This document shows, one piece after another, positions 11,523-23,271 of a stretch of DNA of 64,000 bases; position 1 is the stretch's first letter; each line of letters opens with the position of its first letter. Below the pieces are notes generated by a model. It had not been told where the DNA came from. It ran no database searches and saw only the letters and a program-made list of their open reading frames with translations. The stretch lies in NCBI RefSeq assembly GCF_000237925.1, contig NW_017386110.1:144110-208109 (forward strand). Reading direction: 5' to 3'. Source of the stretch: Schistosoma mansoni (taxonomy: Eukaryota; Platyhelminthes; Trematoda; Strigeidida; Schistosomatidae). The position numbers and the translations under genes are program-made.

Positions 11523-11899
11523 CTGCCACAGAAGTTTAGATTTCGGAGTAGTGAGAAATCCTCTCTGCACACTATCAAAGCTACTGAGGATGTTTAGACA
11601 GTCACGTTCAAAGTGAAATCTAGGCCATCTTAATTTTGATTGGATTCGAAATCTAGACTTTGACTTCTACATCTGTTACTAACTACACCTAAATTAGTTA
11701 CTTACTTTTTCTGAGTTTGTGATAGAAATTCGTGTAACAATGCTTCATGAAGGTTTTTAATTTTTCATCGAAACTACTTAATGCATCCATTATATTACCA
11801 TTAACAATAGGGGATCAAGCATGTTTATTATCCATTTTTATCTAAGAACACAATTCCTACACAATTTTATGTGACCACAGTATACAACAGAACACTTAC

Positions 11900-11970
11900 T
11901 ATTTTGCAGACTTACACATAGAGCAATTTGATTGATGGTGCATACTGGGCCATAATCCACCCTCACATAA
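11900..11970 (-). CDS. Small exon, diverged between copies (copy 1)
   Basis: The acceptor ttctacag lies before 11970 and the donor ATA|GTAAGT at 11899. The 71-bp exon encodes YVRVDYGPVCT followed by NQIALCVSLQN, with two Cys. It is phase-compatible with 13837-14177 upstream and 11486-11522 downstream. The copy 2 exon differs at five residues of 23 (R/K, V/L, N/I, Q/P, A/S), while most introns of the two copies differ by about 1-2%. The two Cys suggest an extracellular disulfide. Confidence 0.6.
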
Positions 11971-12299
11971 CTGTAGAAAAGAAGTATAAATAATTAATTT
12001 TATGGTTTGTTTGTACATATTAGAAGAGTAATGGGGTACGTTGCCAATTAAATTGATGAACACAAAAGTCATGCTGATGATAAATAGAAATTTGTGTTTT
12101 GGTACGGCGTCAACGGAATTACTGCACAGTCGATTACAGAAAAAGTGTGAACCAAATGTTCTCTCTTATTTAAACTGTAATGATTAATGAAGACATTAAT
12201 TAGAGGTAGAACCATTATTAAATAATACGCCGTTTCAACTTTCTAGGCATGAACCGAACAACATAAGACCACCATTAGAAATATAAACTTCCATTTCTA

Positions 12300-12420
12300 C
12301 CCATTTTGGGACTCCTCAGAAGTGCGATTTATGTGAACTGCTTCCACGTTTTCAATGATGGTATGACATTGATCAGTTGATGATTTCGATGAAATTCAGA
12401 AATCTCTAAAACCTTATATT
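12300..12420. repeat. Family B relic, inverted pair
   Basis: A minus-oriented piece (gggactcctcag.agtgcg, the stem II and core side) is followed at once by a plus-oriented tail (ctgcttccacgttttcaatg and so on). The head is lost. Both parts are also in copy 2 at about 47430-47550, so the relic predates the duplication. Confidence 0.5.
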
Positions 12421-13836
12421 GACATCTGAATCTTGTGATACAGGTCATTTAAAAGACGTACATATGCGGTCATAGATGAGTAGATTTCTATCATTCTTTT
12501 ATCACATCAAGTGGTTTATCACTTTGTCAGTTATTTCATAGCAACATTCTGTTAATGTTTGAAATTGGATACCTTTTCATATTTATCTATATACTCATGT
12601 TTAAGTAGAATAAAATTGACCATTTTGATGTTTAGAAAGAGCGAAATAGAGAGAATCAAATCTTTTTTAAATCTTGTTTTTCATTATGACTACAATGTTT
12701 TATATTTTTATCCGATCAGTTCCCTTGACAAATTGAAATGAAGGAAGAACTAATGTAAATGGATAATTTCATTAATTCATCATTCATTTCACTGCCTCCT
12801 CTTCCTCTTATGTGAACAGCGAAACAAGAAGCCTTGATAAAATACGGAACCTATTTTTGGGGACGTTATTTCATTTAATTCAAAACTTGTAAAACTGTAG
12901 CATTTAATTTTGCCCCTAATCTATTCTACAGATTATAAGCTTTTGTTTGATGTATGATTCACTGACGTAGCCTATCCTGTTCCAACGCTATTGTAATGTA
13001 AACGTGTAGAGGATTAATTCCTCTATATCCGACTCCAATAAATAAATAATATCCCGCTAACTGAATATTTACTGCAGGCTAAATCTCCTAGTAGAATTAC
13101 GGGTTTACTCGAGATTTATTCTAAAGCCTGAACACCAGTTATAGAGATAGTTTACTGTTGAAGCTCGGTAAAATCCGCAAGCGTACAGATAGCAAGCACA
13201 CAGGGAAAACAAGTATATGTGTGTGTGTGATTTAAAAGTCCATATGTATTTATGAGTGTTAATGGTTGTGGATAAATTATTGATTGTCTTTGTTTACAAC
13301 CAATGAGAGAACAGATTAAGGATTGATGTGCAGACACATGCGCTCAATCAGACTCACACACAAATTTACAAAGTGGATTAATGTTAGGATTACAGAGAGC
13401 ACACAAAAAAATACAGTAGTTGAATGGGCTTGCCACAAACGTAATCTTTTGTACTCTATTTTTTAATCTAATCCCCAGTTTTGGACATAATTGTATTTTT
13501 CTAATTAATGTATGTTGTGGTTAGGTCAGTCTCTCTAGCAAAAGCAGTTGATCTCACATTCAAACTCAAGTATATTAGGCTCAAGTTTAGGCCAGTCAGC
13601 CTATCGTGTCAAGGTATTAATGCACATTAGACAAGTTATCCTCTGCACGAGATTTGGTAGACAGTTCAAGGACGTAACAGCATCTTATCCAGGTCTCTTA
13701 AGTTGTTTCCGTAATTTCACACAATTCACTTTCGATCACTGAAAGTAAGTGTGTTCGTTTATGGGACGCTAGCCTAGTTACAATAACATATAAAGCAATT
13801 AATGAACAATGTAGGATTTATTCAGTTTAAACTAAC
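12421..13836. other. Intron, partly missing in copy 2
   Basis: No exon is visible. About 530 bp (roughly 12.41-12.94 kb) and further sequence up to about 13.44 kb have no visible counterpart in copy 2, where the match resumes beside a run of N. A CA/TG-rich patch lies near 13200-13230. Confidence 0.45.
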
Positions 13837-14177
13837 CTAGGTTCAGATGTTAAATTTAAAGAGAACGAGGTTGAGAGCCACACATCTGTACCATACGTAA
13901 GTATAGTTACATTTGTAATATTAAGAGCTGCAGTGCCATTCACAATTCTGTTGATCCAGTATGTGAAGAATGAACAACGTCTTTCAAACGGACACATATT
14001 GGACAAAAATTCAAACGGTCCTCCAGTACACATTTGTTTATAAACATCAGTGGCACTTGGAGAACTTAAAGCACAAGTACTTGAGATAGCTGTAGTAAAT
14101 GCCTGTGTTGAAAAAATATCAAGACTGAAATTACCATGTTGTATGGAAAGAGTTTTACAATTCACAAAAGATGTTTC
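13837..14177 (-). CDS. Cys-rich exon of modular extracellular protein (copy 1)
   Basis: The acceptor attag lies before 14177 and the donor CCTAG|GTTAGT at 13836. The 341-bp exon has 113 codons + 2 and enters in phase 0, as the exon at 18712-18875 exits. It encodes five Cys and three N-x-S/T sites, with the block MCTGGPFEF..NMCPFERRC in the middle. It is the longest exon seen and probably holds a whole domain stabilised by disulfides. The copy 2 version differs at eight residues in the last 68, has lost this acceptor, and has an in-frame stop (see 48129-48394). Confidence 0.7.
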
Positions 14178-14408
14178 CTAATTCCGAATTCAAAAATTGC
14201 TTGGTGAAATCACAGATTATTAAACGTTTTCCTAACTCATACAGTCATAAACTCTAATTATTAAATAATAGGTTTCATAGCTTACTATTTGTAAAAGAAA
14301 AACAACATGTACAACATGTATAATTTCAACAAAAACATAGGCATTAATGTATTCATAGATGTACATTCAACTAATCTTTCAGATCAACATAAATGTAAAT
14401 GTCTACAT

Positions 14409-15030
14409 ACATACTTACGCCCGTTACATCTCATGGAGTTGTATGAGCCACCCACCAGCATTCTCCATCCAACTCTGTCCTGGACAATCCTTTCCAACTC
14501 TTTCTAGTCGCTATTCATCCTTTTCATATCTGCTTCCAATTCCCGATACAGTGTGTTCATTGGCCTTCCTCTTCTCCGTTTCCCTTCACCATCACAAGTT
14601 CGCACTTGCCTCGTGATGCAGTTTGACGGTTTACTCAATGTGTATCCTATCCACTTCCAACGTCTTTTCCTAATTTCCTTCTCAACTGGAACCTGGTTCG
14701 TTCTCTCCCACAGTAGGACTGTTGCTGATGGTATCCAGTGAACCGACATTCAGTATGTTGCATGGAAAATCGTTTAGAAATATCTATATCATTTTCGGTG
14801 GTGTTTGTAATAGTTATCCATGTTTCATCTTCGTACAATAGAACTAACTGTCTTGAATTTCGTATTGAAGATTGTGACTTTGATGTTGGCTAACAGTTGT
14901 TTTGAGATCCATATGTTCTTTAACTGTAGGAGTGCTATCCTTGCTTTTCCAATCCTTTCATTTACGTCAGCATCACATCCTCCACTTTCATCGATGATGT
15001 TTCCCAGGATAAATGTCAACTATTTACAAT
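14409..15030 (-). mobile_element. RTE/SR2-like LINE, 3' end of the reverse-transcriptase ORF
   Basis: Minus-strand frames read as the typical end of schistosome RTE-type ORFs. IGKARIALLQLKNIW and IKVTIFNT lie at about 14830-14980. [20 protein letters not shown] and [11 protein letters not shown] lie at about 14530-14720. The reading changes frame between these parts, so the copy is decayed. It is 5'-truncated near 15030 and ends in a short TGTATG-rich tail near 14400-14410. In copy 2 only the 3' tip (48701-48762) survives before a run of N. Confidence 0.85.
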
Positions 15031-15054
15031 TAATTAAAATCACCAACTGATCGA

Positions 15055-15415
15055 TGTTAGACGACCGCTGAAAAACTTGAAGCTATGGACGACCGTTTCA
15101 TCCAGGTATGCGACTCCTTAGGCAGTGCGTATCCACGATCCCGCACGCAGGATTAATGTCGAACTTCAACCAATATACAATGCTGAGCGACCATCTACTG
15201 TCTTCGTTGAGTAACTGTCTCACACCTGACACGGTTAGACATTAACACTGTCGGACGCCTGCTCGAAGGTTTAGAGCATAAGTTCGAGTTCCACGTGCGA
15301 GGTCGTGGATACGCACTAATGAGGAATACCGAAGTAGGACGAAAAGTTTGTCCAGTGCTTACACGTTTCCAATTGTAGTCTAACATCGAGCTGTTAATGA
15401 TCTCAATAAAAACTC
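15055..15415. repeat. Family B hammerhead repeats as an inverted pair
   Basis: A minus-oriented half at about 15060-15180 is followed by a plus-oriented half at about 15205-15415, which has a tRNA-like head (B box aagttcgagttcc) and a ribozyme region. Both cores are damaged: the left reads CCTAAGGA and the right ATGAGGA where CTGAGGA is expected. The pair is almost unchanged in copy 2 (48963-49315). Confidence 0.7.
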
Positions 15416-17316
15416 AACAATTTCCACGACTTTAAGCTGATATTCACATTTAGTTAGTAAATAATGTCATATTTTCGAGCAAGTAAATCCTAATTAAAAA
15501 CACCTTTCAAACCAATGAAAATTATGTGAAATTTTGGTTACAATTTCACTAATCAACTTAAAATCATAAATCATTTTTCAAGGTCACTTTTGTACAGTAT
15601 GTCCTCTAGAACTTGAAAACTATTTTCACATCTTTCTTCGGATAAAAAATTCAATGGCATTTTTTTCCAGAACCGTTAACATAATCTAGATAATTGGAAT
15701 ATAGGAGGAGATATTAAGTATTTTCTTAACGAATGTCATCAAGTGGTTTCAAATGTATTACCGATTAATTGTTTGCGATAGCATTTTACTTTCATCAACT
15801 ATAGTTTACAACTATGATATGGCTAATCCCTGTGATCCCGCTATTTAGTGAGTAAACAGTGTACAGTTTCACATCATTGATGGGTTCAAGTAATGTTGCT
15901 CAATTTAAATAAGCCACCTTTATGGAGAAAATAGCTTAAATTTTTCCAATTTCTCTCTTTGATTTCGTTTTCTTTCATGAACTCATTAGTATTGTAGTGA
16001 TTTATGTCAAAAACGTCCTATGTATGATAGAACACTTCTATTTGATGCAAAAACTGTTATTGGAGATTATGAATTAATGAGAAGATGAAAAGATACGTCT
16101 TTATGAATTTATTAAAGATCTTGAAGGTACATGAAATTAGTAAACTTCTGTTTCCCTGAAGTGATACTTGGTAATGTTCTGATGGACTGACTTAATCATC
16201 ATATTATAGATAATCAGATAACTAGTTTGAATTTAGTTATGTCTATTATCAGTTAAAGTCCACTCAACCCACTTTATAGAATGTTATATTTATTTCATTC
16301 ACGGTTTTCAAGTCGTGGCTTTCAGAGGAACCCAAAACTATGTCACATCAGTGTTTCATATGAACTATTCGTCTAATTTTGATGTCATTCATCATGCAAA
16401 TACGGTCAATCTCATAGAATAACCCTGGACAGTAACTATAGAAACCGAAAATCGAACCTTGCCAAAGAAATGTTTCAGCAATTTCTCCTTCAACGAACAA
16501 GTATATCAAAGCAACATAGACTAATTCTCTCTGCTTCACAAAATTAGTGAACTGATTTTATGAAGTAATAACTTTTATGATGCAATATTCTCTTTTTCTC
16601 GTTTTTCCTATGATTGTGGTATGATCCACATATTTTTAACTGAGGCATCGGTTAGGTTTTGGACACCTACTGTTAAAATGCTATTTCGCAGTCTCATAAA
16701 TGTATAATAATAGAAACACCATTCAGCTGTCAATAGTACTCACCCACCCCAAACATGAATTAGCCTTTATTAATTTTATGATCACTGAATAGGGACACTG
16801 TTGACGATTATCATAATGGATTACTGGAATTAGGAGATAACAAGTGTTCAGTACTAACTTAAATAGACAAAAGTTCTATTGTTTCATTGATTAGTCAGCC
16901 TGAGTACTTACGGAAAATGATGATGATTCTGGAAGATTAGATGACATTCGCAAACCATTTCTTAAACCAATGTCTTATCACTGTGACAGTAATCGAATTG
17001 TCGTCACCAGAACAGAAGTAAAAACCTTAGACAGTTCTTCGAAAGAAACCGTATTGGTAGAACGACGTACAAAAACGGAGTGGATTATTGTTCATGTGAG
17101 GGTAAATATATGTTAGACTACTGGAGCCAAACCTCTTCATGAGCAACTATTCCTGTTACAATTTAGTCCACTGGTTAGGAAACTAGATGAAAAATACTTG
17201 GTTAACAACTGATCGTGTACAGTTTGGAGGACAATCTCAGGTTTCCGGAAGTAACAAATTCAATTAATATATAAAACATTCCAAACTCCTGGCGCATCGT
17301 TAAGATCTACTAACAC
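15416..17316. other. Intron, near-identical in both copies
   Basis: I see no exon or known repeat. A short minus-strand frame at 16348-16539 is shared with copy 2, but the surrounding intron is equally identical, so that is no evidence of coding. Confidence 0.45.
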
Positions 17317-17602
17317 TTTTTCATGTGGTATTGTTCGCTTGAACCTTTCCATTGATATTTAGGACTGCAATTGATCAGCCTCTTATTGACATATGTACAT
17401 TCTGTACGGATTGTCCCAATATTGCCTTGAATCACAAGCATGTTAAGCAGAGATGGATTGTGGCTAACAGTGGAATCCAAGACGCGCGCTTCGTCTTGTT
17501 TGTCACTCATCAGACGGATGTATCTGCATCAAACCTGGGATACAGAACGGAATATGCGTCCTGGATTCCACTGCTGGCGACCATCCATCTTTGCTTATTA
17601 AT
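17317..17602. repeat. Family A hammerhead repeat, inverted pair (copy 1)
   Basis: A minus-oriented tail plus ribozyme (17317-17545) abuts a short plus-oriented ribozyme end (gcgtcctggattccactgct, about 17557-17576, running to 17602). The ribozyme core is degraded. The copy 2 counterpart is 51211-51496. Confidence 0.65.
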
Positions 17603-18711
17603 ATTACTATTGAAAATATTTGACATCATTCTAAACTATTTATGATCAAAAGATATATTCTATGCACAATTCACAGAGATGTTAAGGCTATGACTTGTAA
17701 ACATTCACTTTTAGTTCAGCAATAAGACAAACCATCTAGAACCTGTGTATTTATGAGTAAACATTCGAGACGAGTTATTGCTCAAATCTTCTTTGTGAAA
17801 CTGAGGAGAACGAAATTACCATTTGCCATTACGAGACCTCATTCTACGCATGATGTGATGATGATGATGATAATTTCATGTTTCATTACGAGATAAAATG
17901 ATAGAATTATTCTAGTGAAAAGTTACGGTAGGGCTCAATTTAATATGGAAGCGACAACTGAGAATAAAAGAAAATGATTTGGCGTAATATCAGCGTATTC
18001 TGTAATTAATGCTCAAATTATTTACAAATCTGTTAAACGTTCCCTAAATACCCCGTCACATTTCTGTCATGGAGAACAATTATTGTTCTCTGATGGATGG
18101 TTTATGTTTTATTTTTATATATGTTATTACCTTGAATCAATCAGACTTATAAACTAGCATTTAGCTGAGTGAAAATTGAAATACAATTCATATTATATTC
18201 TGCCAGTTGTAAATTGAACCGAAAGAACAGCAGAAGAACATAATAACCGAATAATCGGTCATCTCAAGAGATCCTTTAGAGTGAATAACGATCTTATGCC
18301 AGAATTCGGTACTGATTGTGTTTGACGAACTATCAGCATCTACATACAACCACAGATAAGTGGCATCCTCAACTCTATATTTTTTCTTAAAAGACCTCAA
18401 TAAAACTACAACATACATCAATTATATGGAGTTTATTATGGATAGATAAAAATTTTATCGAGTATACGTGACATAAACATCACGGTCTTGCTTGAAAATC
18501 CAATTTAATAGTCATCCTGAAAGTTCAAGTATCTAAACAATGCCGTTAGACAAAATACAATTTCTGAAGTTAGATTATCAATTAAACAAAATAACACTTA
18601 ATCCATTGATATTGTATACCGATTCCACTAAATAATTTAAAAAAGTCAAGTAACAAAATTATCTTGATGTAATTCGAAGCAAAATGAATGAAAATGAGTA
18701 CTGTGACTTAC
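17603..18711. other. Intron with a GATGAT microsatellite
   Basis: No exon is seen. A (GAT)n run near 17856-17872 is longer in copy 2 (51746-51772), a simple length difference between the copies. Confidence 0.45.
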
Positions 18712-18875
18712 TGCTGGAGTAGTGGTATTAAATATGAAGCTACCAAATATAGAGATTGAATTAACTGTCAAATTGTAAGTAAAATTGACCAGTGGTCTGA
18801 CAGAATTCGCAGTGAACATTGGGATATACAAAGTTAACTCATTTGCTGCCGAAATAGTTTGATCGGTTGCAATTC
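18712..18875 (-). CDS. Exon of modular extracellular protein (copy 1)
   Basis: The acceptor gtctatag lies before 18875 and the donor GCA|GTAAGT at 18711. The exon is 2 + 54 codons. The frame stays open upstream to about 19000 and also looks beta-like there, so the true acceptor may be an earlier one (for example cccatag near 18996). It encodes alternating hydrophobic residues and three N-x-T/S sites near the end. Its exit phase fits the exon at 13837-14177. The copy 2 exon (52610-52770) is one codon shorter. Confidence 0.6.
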
Positions 18876-19064
18876 CTATAGACATAAAAAATAAATTGAC
18901 AGCTGAATTTCTTAATGAGGCAAATTTGAATATTTGTACTTTGACAACTATCAATTTATTACATCTACGTACATCCACACAAGAAAACATAATTCCTATG
19001 GGATCGATAAACCACAATTTAATACGAAATAGATATTAATACACACGATTTACTAGAAACATAC

Positions 19065-19145
19065 CTTTCCTGAAGATTTTTCAATGAGTTGAAGGGATAT
19101 TTGTTTGAAAGAGTGCAGATAGTTTGATTGTAAAATCAAATATTT
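19065..19145 (-). CDS. Probable 27-codon exon (copy 1)
   Basis: A branch-site-like tactaac and acceptor aaaatag precede 19145, and the donor AAG|GTATGT lies at 19064. The 81-bp exon is open in only one frame (KYLILQSNYLHSFKQ, then a short polar end), phase 0 in and out, as the exon at 19397-19513 requires. The step to the next exon is not phase-consistent, so one border nearby is still wrong. The same exon is present in copy 2 just right of 52955. Confidence 0.4.
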
Positions 19146-19396
19146 CTATTTTAGATGATCAGTTAGTATGGTTTGGGTCTATTATAATATTGTACTAAGT
19201 TATAACATATCCACTAGGCTGTAAAAACATTCGATTAAGGAAGGAATCCCTTTTCAACAAAATTAATTTCAACTATGGACCAGCATATATGCACGAGAAA
19301 TTGTCAATCTAAAATAATTAGTACCTGGAGTTTGATCTCACATCTAGTTTTTAGAGTGGGTATACAGTAAAATAATAATAATAACTTACAACTTAC

Positions 19397-19513
19397 TGTA
19401 ACCCTTAAAGTTCTAGCTACAGGTGGATTTTCAAATAAGTTACCTGAGTGTAATCTTTTGAATCTACCCCCTACCACAAAACTATGAATGAAGTTTGTCC
19501 ACAAACCCGGAAT
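19397..19513 (-). CDS. Exon of modular extracellular protein (copy 1)
   Basis: The acceptor attttttag lies before 19513 and the donor ACA|GTAAGT at 19396. The 117-bp exon is exactly 39 codons, with one open frame, ending ...PPVARTLRVT. That ending resembles the end of exon 2763-2952. The exon and its flanks are identical in copy 2 (53292-53408), in contrast to the diverged exons elsewhere. Function is unknown. Confidence 0.6.
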
Positions 19514-20086
19514 CTAAAAAATGCTTTTTATTAGCGATGTAAAGGTCTTCATTTCCTTAGTTCAAGTCAAAAATATGAGATAATCAAATCAATAACAAAA
19601 TAAGAACATCTTGGCATTTTGAACATGAAGAACTTTTTTTCCTAGAGGTACGTTACTCGTAGTAGGTGGTGCGTTTGTCGTAAGAATGTAACACTAATTA
19701 GTCAATACAGTTAGTGTTACACAAATAACAGAAATAGTATGAAGATTCCTGAGAACGTCCACTTTAAGTACTGACTAGAACTGAGTCTATTAAATCAGTT
19801 TTATCACTATTCATCATTATTTCAAATGAACTATGAAAGTAAAAGCATGTTTGACAGGTGTGCATGGGTAGTAAGAAAAGGAAAATTGTCCATTATCGAA
19901 TAAGTAAAAAACACTATTAAATGACTAGAAATCAGCTTGGAGACTGCCTTGACATAACTCGGTGACTTCATTAAGTACAGCTAAAAAGATTCATGAGTAA
20001 AATCGTTTATTAATGAAAGAAAGATTATTAGTAATCATATCAATACCGATTACTATAAATAAAACAGTGAAATAAGTGACAACAAA

Positions 20087-20249
20087 CCTTCGTAATAAGC
20101 TTTATCTATAATGAGATAAACCATATTTTCCAAAGAGTCCGAATTTATGCTGATATATGTCAATGATGTTAATTGGCTTAGTATAATTAGCCTGACAAGT
20201 ATGTATTCTTGGTAAGCACCTGGAGCATAAAGTTGGAAATATATCGTCT
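20087..20249 (-). pseudogene. Truncated exon: first half and acceptor lost in copy 1
   Basis: The downstream half of the copy 2 exon at 53983-54268 is present with its donor (GAAG|GTTTGT). Its acceptor and upstream half are missing because about 310 bp are absent near 20249. If this remnant is skipped, the exon at 20673-20871 (phase 0 out) still joins the exon at 19397-19513 (phase 0 in) in frame. Copy 1 may therefore encode a shorter protein rather than nothing. Confidence 0.65.
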
Positions 20250-20672
20250 AAGTCAATCAGAGAGTCATGTTTGGTGTTCATATTGAAAGTAAATCCTGAT
20301 AGGCGTAATCTACGAGGTGATTTAAAGAAGAATATTATAAGTAAATGAGTTTTCTACTAACCATTCAGTAACATAGTGTGTATCATAAATGCTAGGTATC
20401 TTATTATTAATATTACTCTATTTTTGCTAGTTACTTAATCATCAGACTTAAAAGTCATCTTCATATTTTTACAACACAACAAAGTGAACAACCTGTTTGA
20501 ATATCACTTCAACCTGTGTATGTATATCACGTTGTGAAATTCATACTTGTTCTAATCAGTTACAAATATTTATCTACACCTAAATCACAGTCAGTAGTTT
20601 ATGGTAGGGTTAAAAAATTCTGAAGTAAAGTATAAAGCAAAATTGAATGCAAAAAAATGTTTCAATTCATAC

Positions 20673-20871
20673 CAGTACAGCGGAACAGTTAGCTCGTGTA
20701 GTAATAGCTAACGTTTTCGTAAAACTGGATACACCAGAAGTAAATGTTGATGTGATTACTAAGGGCTGTGTGGTAATTGGAATTATCGAATAACGCAATG
20801 CAATATCACACTGAGCATCTGTACATGATTCATTGAAGTACACCGAATTTATTTGCAATCTAGCCAAGTCA
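20673..20871 (-). CDS. Exon of modular extracellular protein (copy 1)
   Basis: The acceptor accaaag lies before 20871 and the donor CTG|GTATGA at 20672. The exon is 1 + 66 codons and its entry phase fits the exon at 23030-23271. It encodes ARLQINSVYFNESCTDAQC near the start and a Thr/Ser-rich beta pattern after it, with three Cys and two N-x-S sites. The protein is identical in copy 2 (54881-55079), with only one silent change seen. Confidence 0.65.
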
Positions 20872-21089
20872 CTTTGGTAATAGAGAAAATAAAGGCAAAA
20901 TAAAAGGAAGAGTGATTTATGAATAATTGTTAGAATAACAGAAATACTGTAGTGTATGGCAGTTCACGTACAATTGAGTTTGTTCATATTTAATTTGGTC
21001 AAGGCCTTCTTGTTAAATTATTTAACGGACAGAGTCATTCGTACAATAACAACCTATTCATACTATTGTACCTTTATTAATGTTGCACT

Positions 21090-21515
21090 TGTATGAATAT
21101 GTACGCTTGAGTTTTACGAATATGTACGCTTGAGTTTTGCTTACTGCGTACGCATTTATCCATTCTACTAGCCTTATTATTAGTCGCTTAATTGATATAC
21201 ATTTTATTCATGTTCAAAAACTCGCACACTCGTTCATATACTTGATCACTCACACTCTCACCCATTCGACCCTCACTCTCACCCATTCGACTCTCATGCT
21301 CACGATAATAATAAACGTATTCAACACTTCGTATTCAACTTCTGATTCATACAACGTTGGGGCATTATCTAGTAGCGCTTATCAGGAGGAACAATATACA
21401 AAGTTTAAGGATAATATCGAATACCGGCAACCACAAGTACATCTTCGGATTCAAAATTTGTTGAAAGGATCATCACCCATGAGGCCCAACTTAAAACTAA
21501 GATATGAATAAATTA
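21090..21515 (+). mobile_element. LTR-retroelement fragment (leader region)
   Basis: A Pol II leader-like stretch rich in cactcgttcat and ctcaccc repeats is followed by a short frame. The same fragment with a different right end is in copy 2 at about 55300-55628, so the insertion predates the duplication. The family is unclear (BEL- or Gypsy-like). It is only a fragment, treated as a fossil. Confidence 0.35.
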
Positions 21516-21871
21516 ATGAATACAAATTATCATAGTTGATTAATATAAAGCAAAATTGATGAGAGGCGTCAAGGGGTATCAATGACGCTTCTTATGGTAC
21601 GAATAATTTTTGCTGTCAATTCATTTCAAAAGAGTCCAGTATGTAATTACTTTTATAATGGTTGAAAGGGATGAGTTGTTGTTTCACTGAAATATTTCCA
21701 GCTTTTGATAATCACAACAAGTTAGTGAATAGAAGAAGCATAATTTCACCGCATTCATGAGTGCTTTGCCAAAAATGTGAACAACAAATATAGAAGTAGT
21801 TAATAAAACTGGATAAGTTCAATTTTCATTTTATTCATGGTTTATCGGAATGATAGTAATAATAGGATTAT

Positions 21872-22205
21872 AAGCAAAGATGGATAGTGGCTAGCAGTGG
21901 AATCCAAACCGCGCGTTTTGTCCTACTCGGGACTCGTCAGCTGGATATACCTGCATCTCAAAATTGATATTCACTTTGGGACTCTGAACCCAACAACCAC
22001 TTCGACTTCAAACAACATCGCAGTTATCCACTTAGCTACTCAGTCCTAAATAGGACGAAACGCGTGTCCTGGATTCCACTGCTAGCCACTACCCATCTTT
22101 GCTTATAATGCTTATGAAGTAAAGCACTAGGAAGACAATACATACAGGATGCACATATATCATTGCAGTCCTTTACATCAATGAGAAGATTCAAATAAAT
22201 AATAC
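21872..22205. repeat. Family A hammerhead repeats, inverted pair (copy 1 only)
   Basis: A minus-oriented unit with ribozyme and tRNA-like head (21872-22045) abuts a plus-oriented unit (22046-22205) that starts inside stem II. The left ribozyme keeps CTGACGA, but GAAA reads AAAA and the cleavage triplet is changed. The right one lacks the 5' core. The region is absent from copy 2, where a (TA)n run stands instead. Confidence 0.75.
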
Positions 22206-23029
22206 CAAGTGAATAATAGGATGTTTTAATGCAAATCAGATAATATGTGCTAACTCCATTTTTTCTCCGACTCAATTAACATTTCAGAAAGACTTAGTAT
22301 ACAATCGGTTGTGCATATCATTAAGGTTTATGACAAGGCACATTTTGTTTAATTAATAAAAATAATGTTGATACGCCAAACGGGTTTGTTCAACAGTGAT
22401 TCAGTTGTGTTTAGTCTTTTTAACGTATATAAAAGATAACGGCCAGCATCGTAGATACTACTACATTTATACTTATAAGTCAAAAGTCATTGTGGATTAC
22501 TTACATTCACGTCACTACTACAGTGACTGGAAATTGAATGTATGTGGCACTCAAGAACCCTTACACGAGTTGGATTCTTAACGAGGGTCAGGACTAACTA
22601 AAAGATATTAATGTACAACTTTTATACACTGAGACTTAAAATATTCTTTCAAATATCTAAATCTTGCCTATTGGAAAAAATGATAACTCATGAAAATATA
22701 ATGCATTTCCTTGCACAGAAATCTACTGATATGTGAAATGTAATTTGGAAAACTGATAAAACAAACTGACACAGAGTTCTGAATAATACATTCAGATTTA
22801 CTGACGAATTATGCAAGATAGACTTCATGTATTTCAACAAGGAATTCTGCTTTAAAAATAATAATTGACAGGTAAATATAAACAATTTAGTCCACATTTG
22901 ATGCAGCGCAATTGATCCATATCCCTACACTGGATTTTTTGTAACATTATACGTGAGTATACATATATATAATGAATCATGTATTCACATTTACATATAC
23001 ATGAGAATACGGTTAATAATCAAGCTTAC
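22206..23029. other. Intron, copy 1 only up to about 22960
   Basis: No exon or recognised repeat is seen. Copy 2 lacks this stretch up to about 22960 and rejoins copy 1 at atgtattcacatttacatat. Confidence 0.4.
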
Positions 23030-23271
23030 GGTTTAACAGAAAGATCAGAACCCACAGGCGCTACAGTTTTCAATAGATATCCAATTGTTTGAATACTTTG
23101 TCTGATTATAATTGCTTCACTTGAATTTACTTGTAACTGAAAAATTACCGGTATGTAGACAAAGTCTTTAACGAATTTCACTCGAACTTCTACAACTGTA
23201 CTAAAGTTTACCGCTGGTTGTGAACTTCGTGGTTCGACTTTTTCAATGGTAACTACAGGAGGTTTAGAGAC
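23030..23271 (-). CDS. Exon of modular extracellular protein (copy 1)
   Basis: The acceptor gaaattag lies before 23271 and the donor AAACC|GTAAGC at 23029. The 242-bp exon (80 codons + 2) is open in one frame without any Met. It starts VSKPPVVTIEKVEP and continues as a regular beta pattern with two N-x-S sites, like the first strands of an Ig-like or DUF11-like module. Its exit phase fits the exon at 20673-20871. The copy 2 exon (55713-55954) begins VPKTPVVTIEKVEP; otherwise I see no change. Confidence 0.7.

Noticed and set aside
15195-15386. 63-residue minus-strand frame, identical in both copies
   Set aside because: It lies in the family B inverted pair; surrounding non-coding sequence is just as identical, so conservation means nothing.
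16348-16539. 63-residue minus-strand frame conserved in copy 2
   Set aside because: No splice sites of the right phase, and the whole intron is near-identical.
17352-17645. 97-residue plus-strand frame present in both copies
   Set aside because: It is a read-through of the family A repeat and its flank.
21137-21511. 124-residue plus-strand frame with HSTLTLTHST repeats
   Set aside because: The repeated Thr/His comes from ctcaccc-type simple repeats in an LTR-element fragment; not a host gene.
22396-22581. 61-residue plus-strand frame
   Set aside because: Isolated, in a block found only in copy 1, with no family resemblance or splice context.
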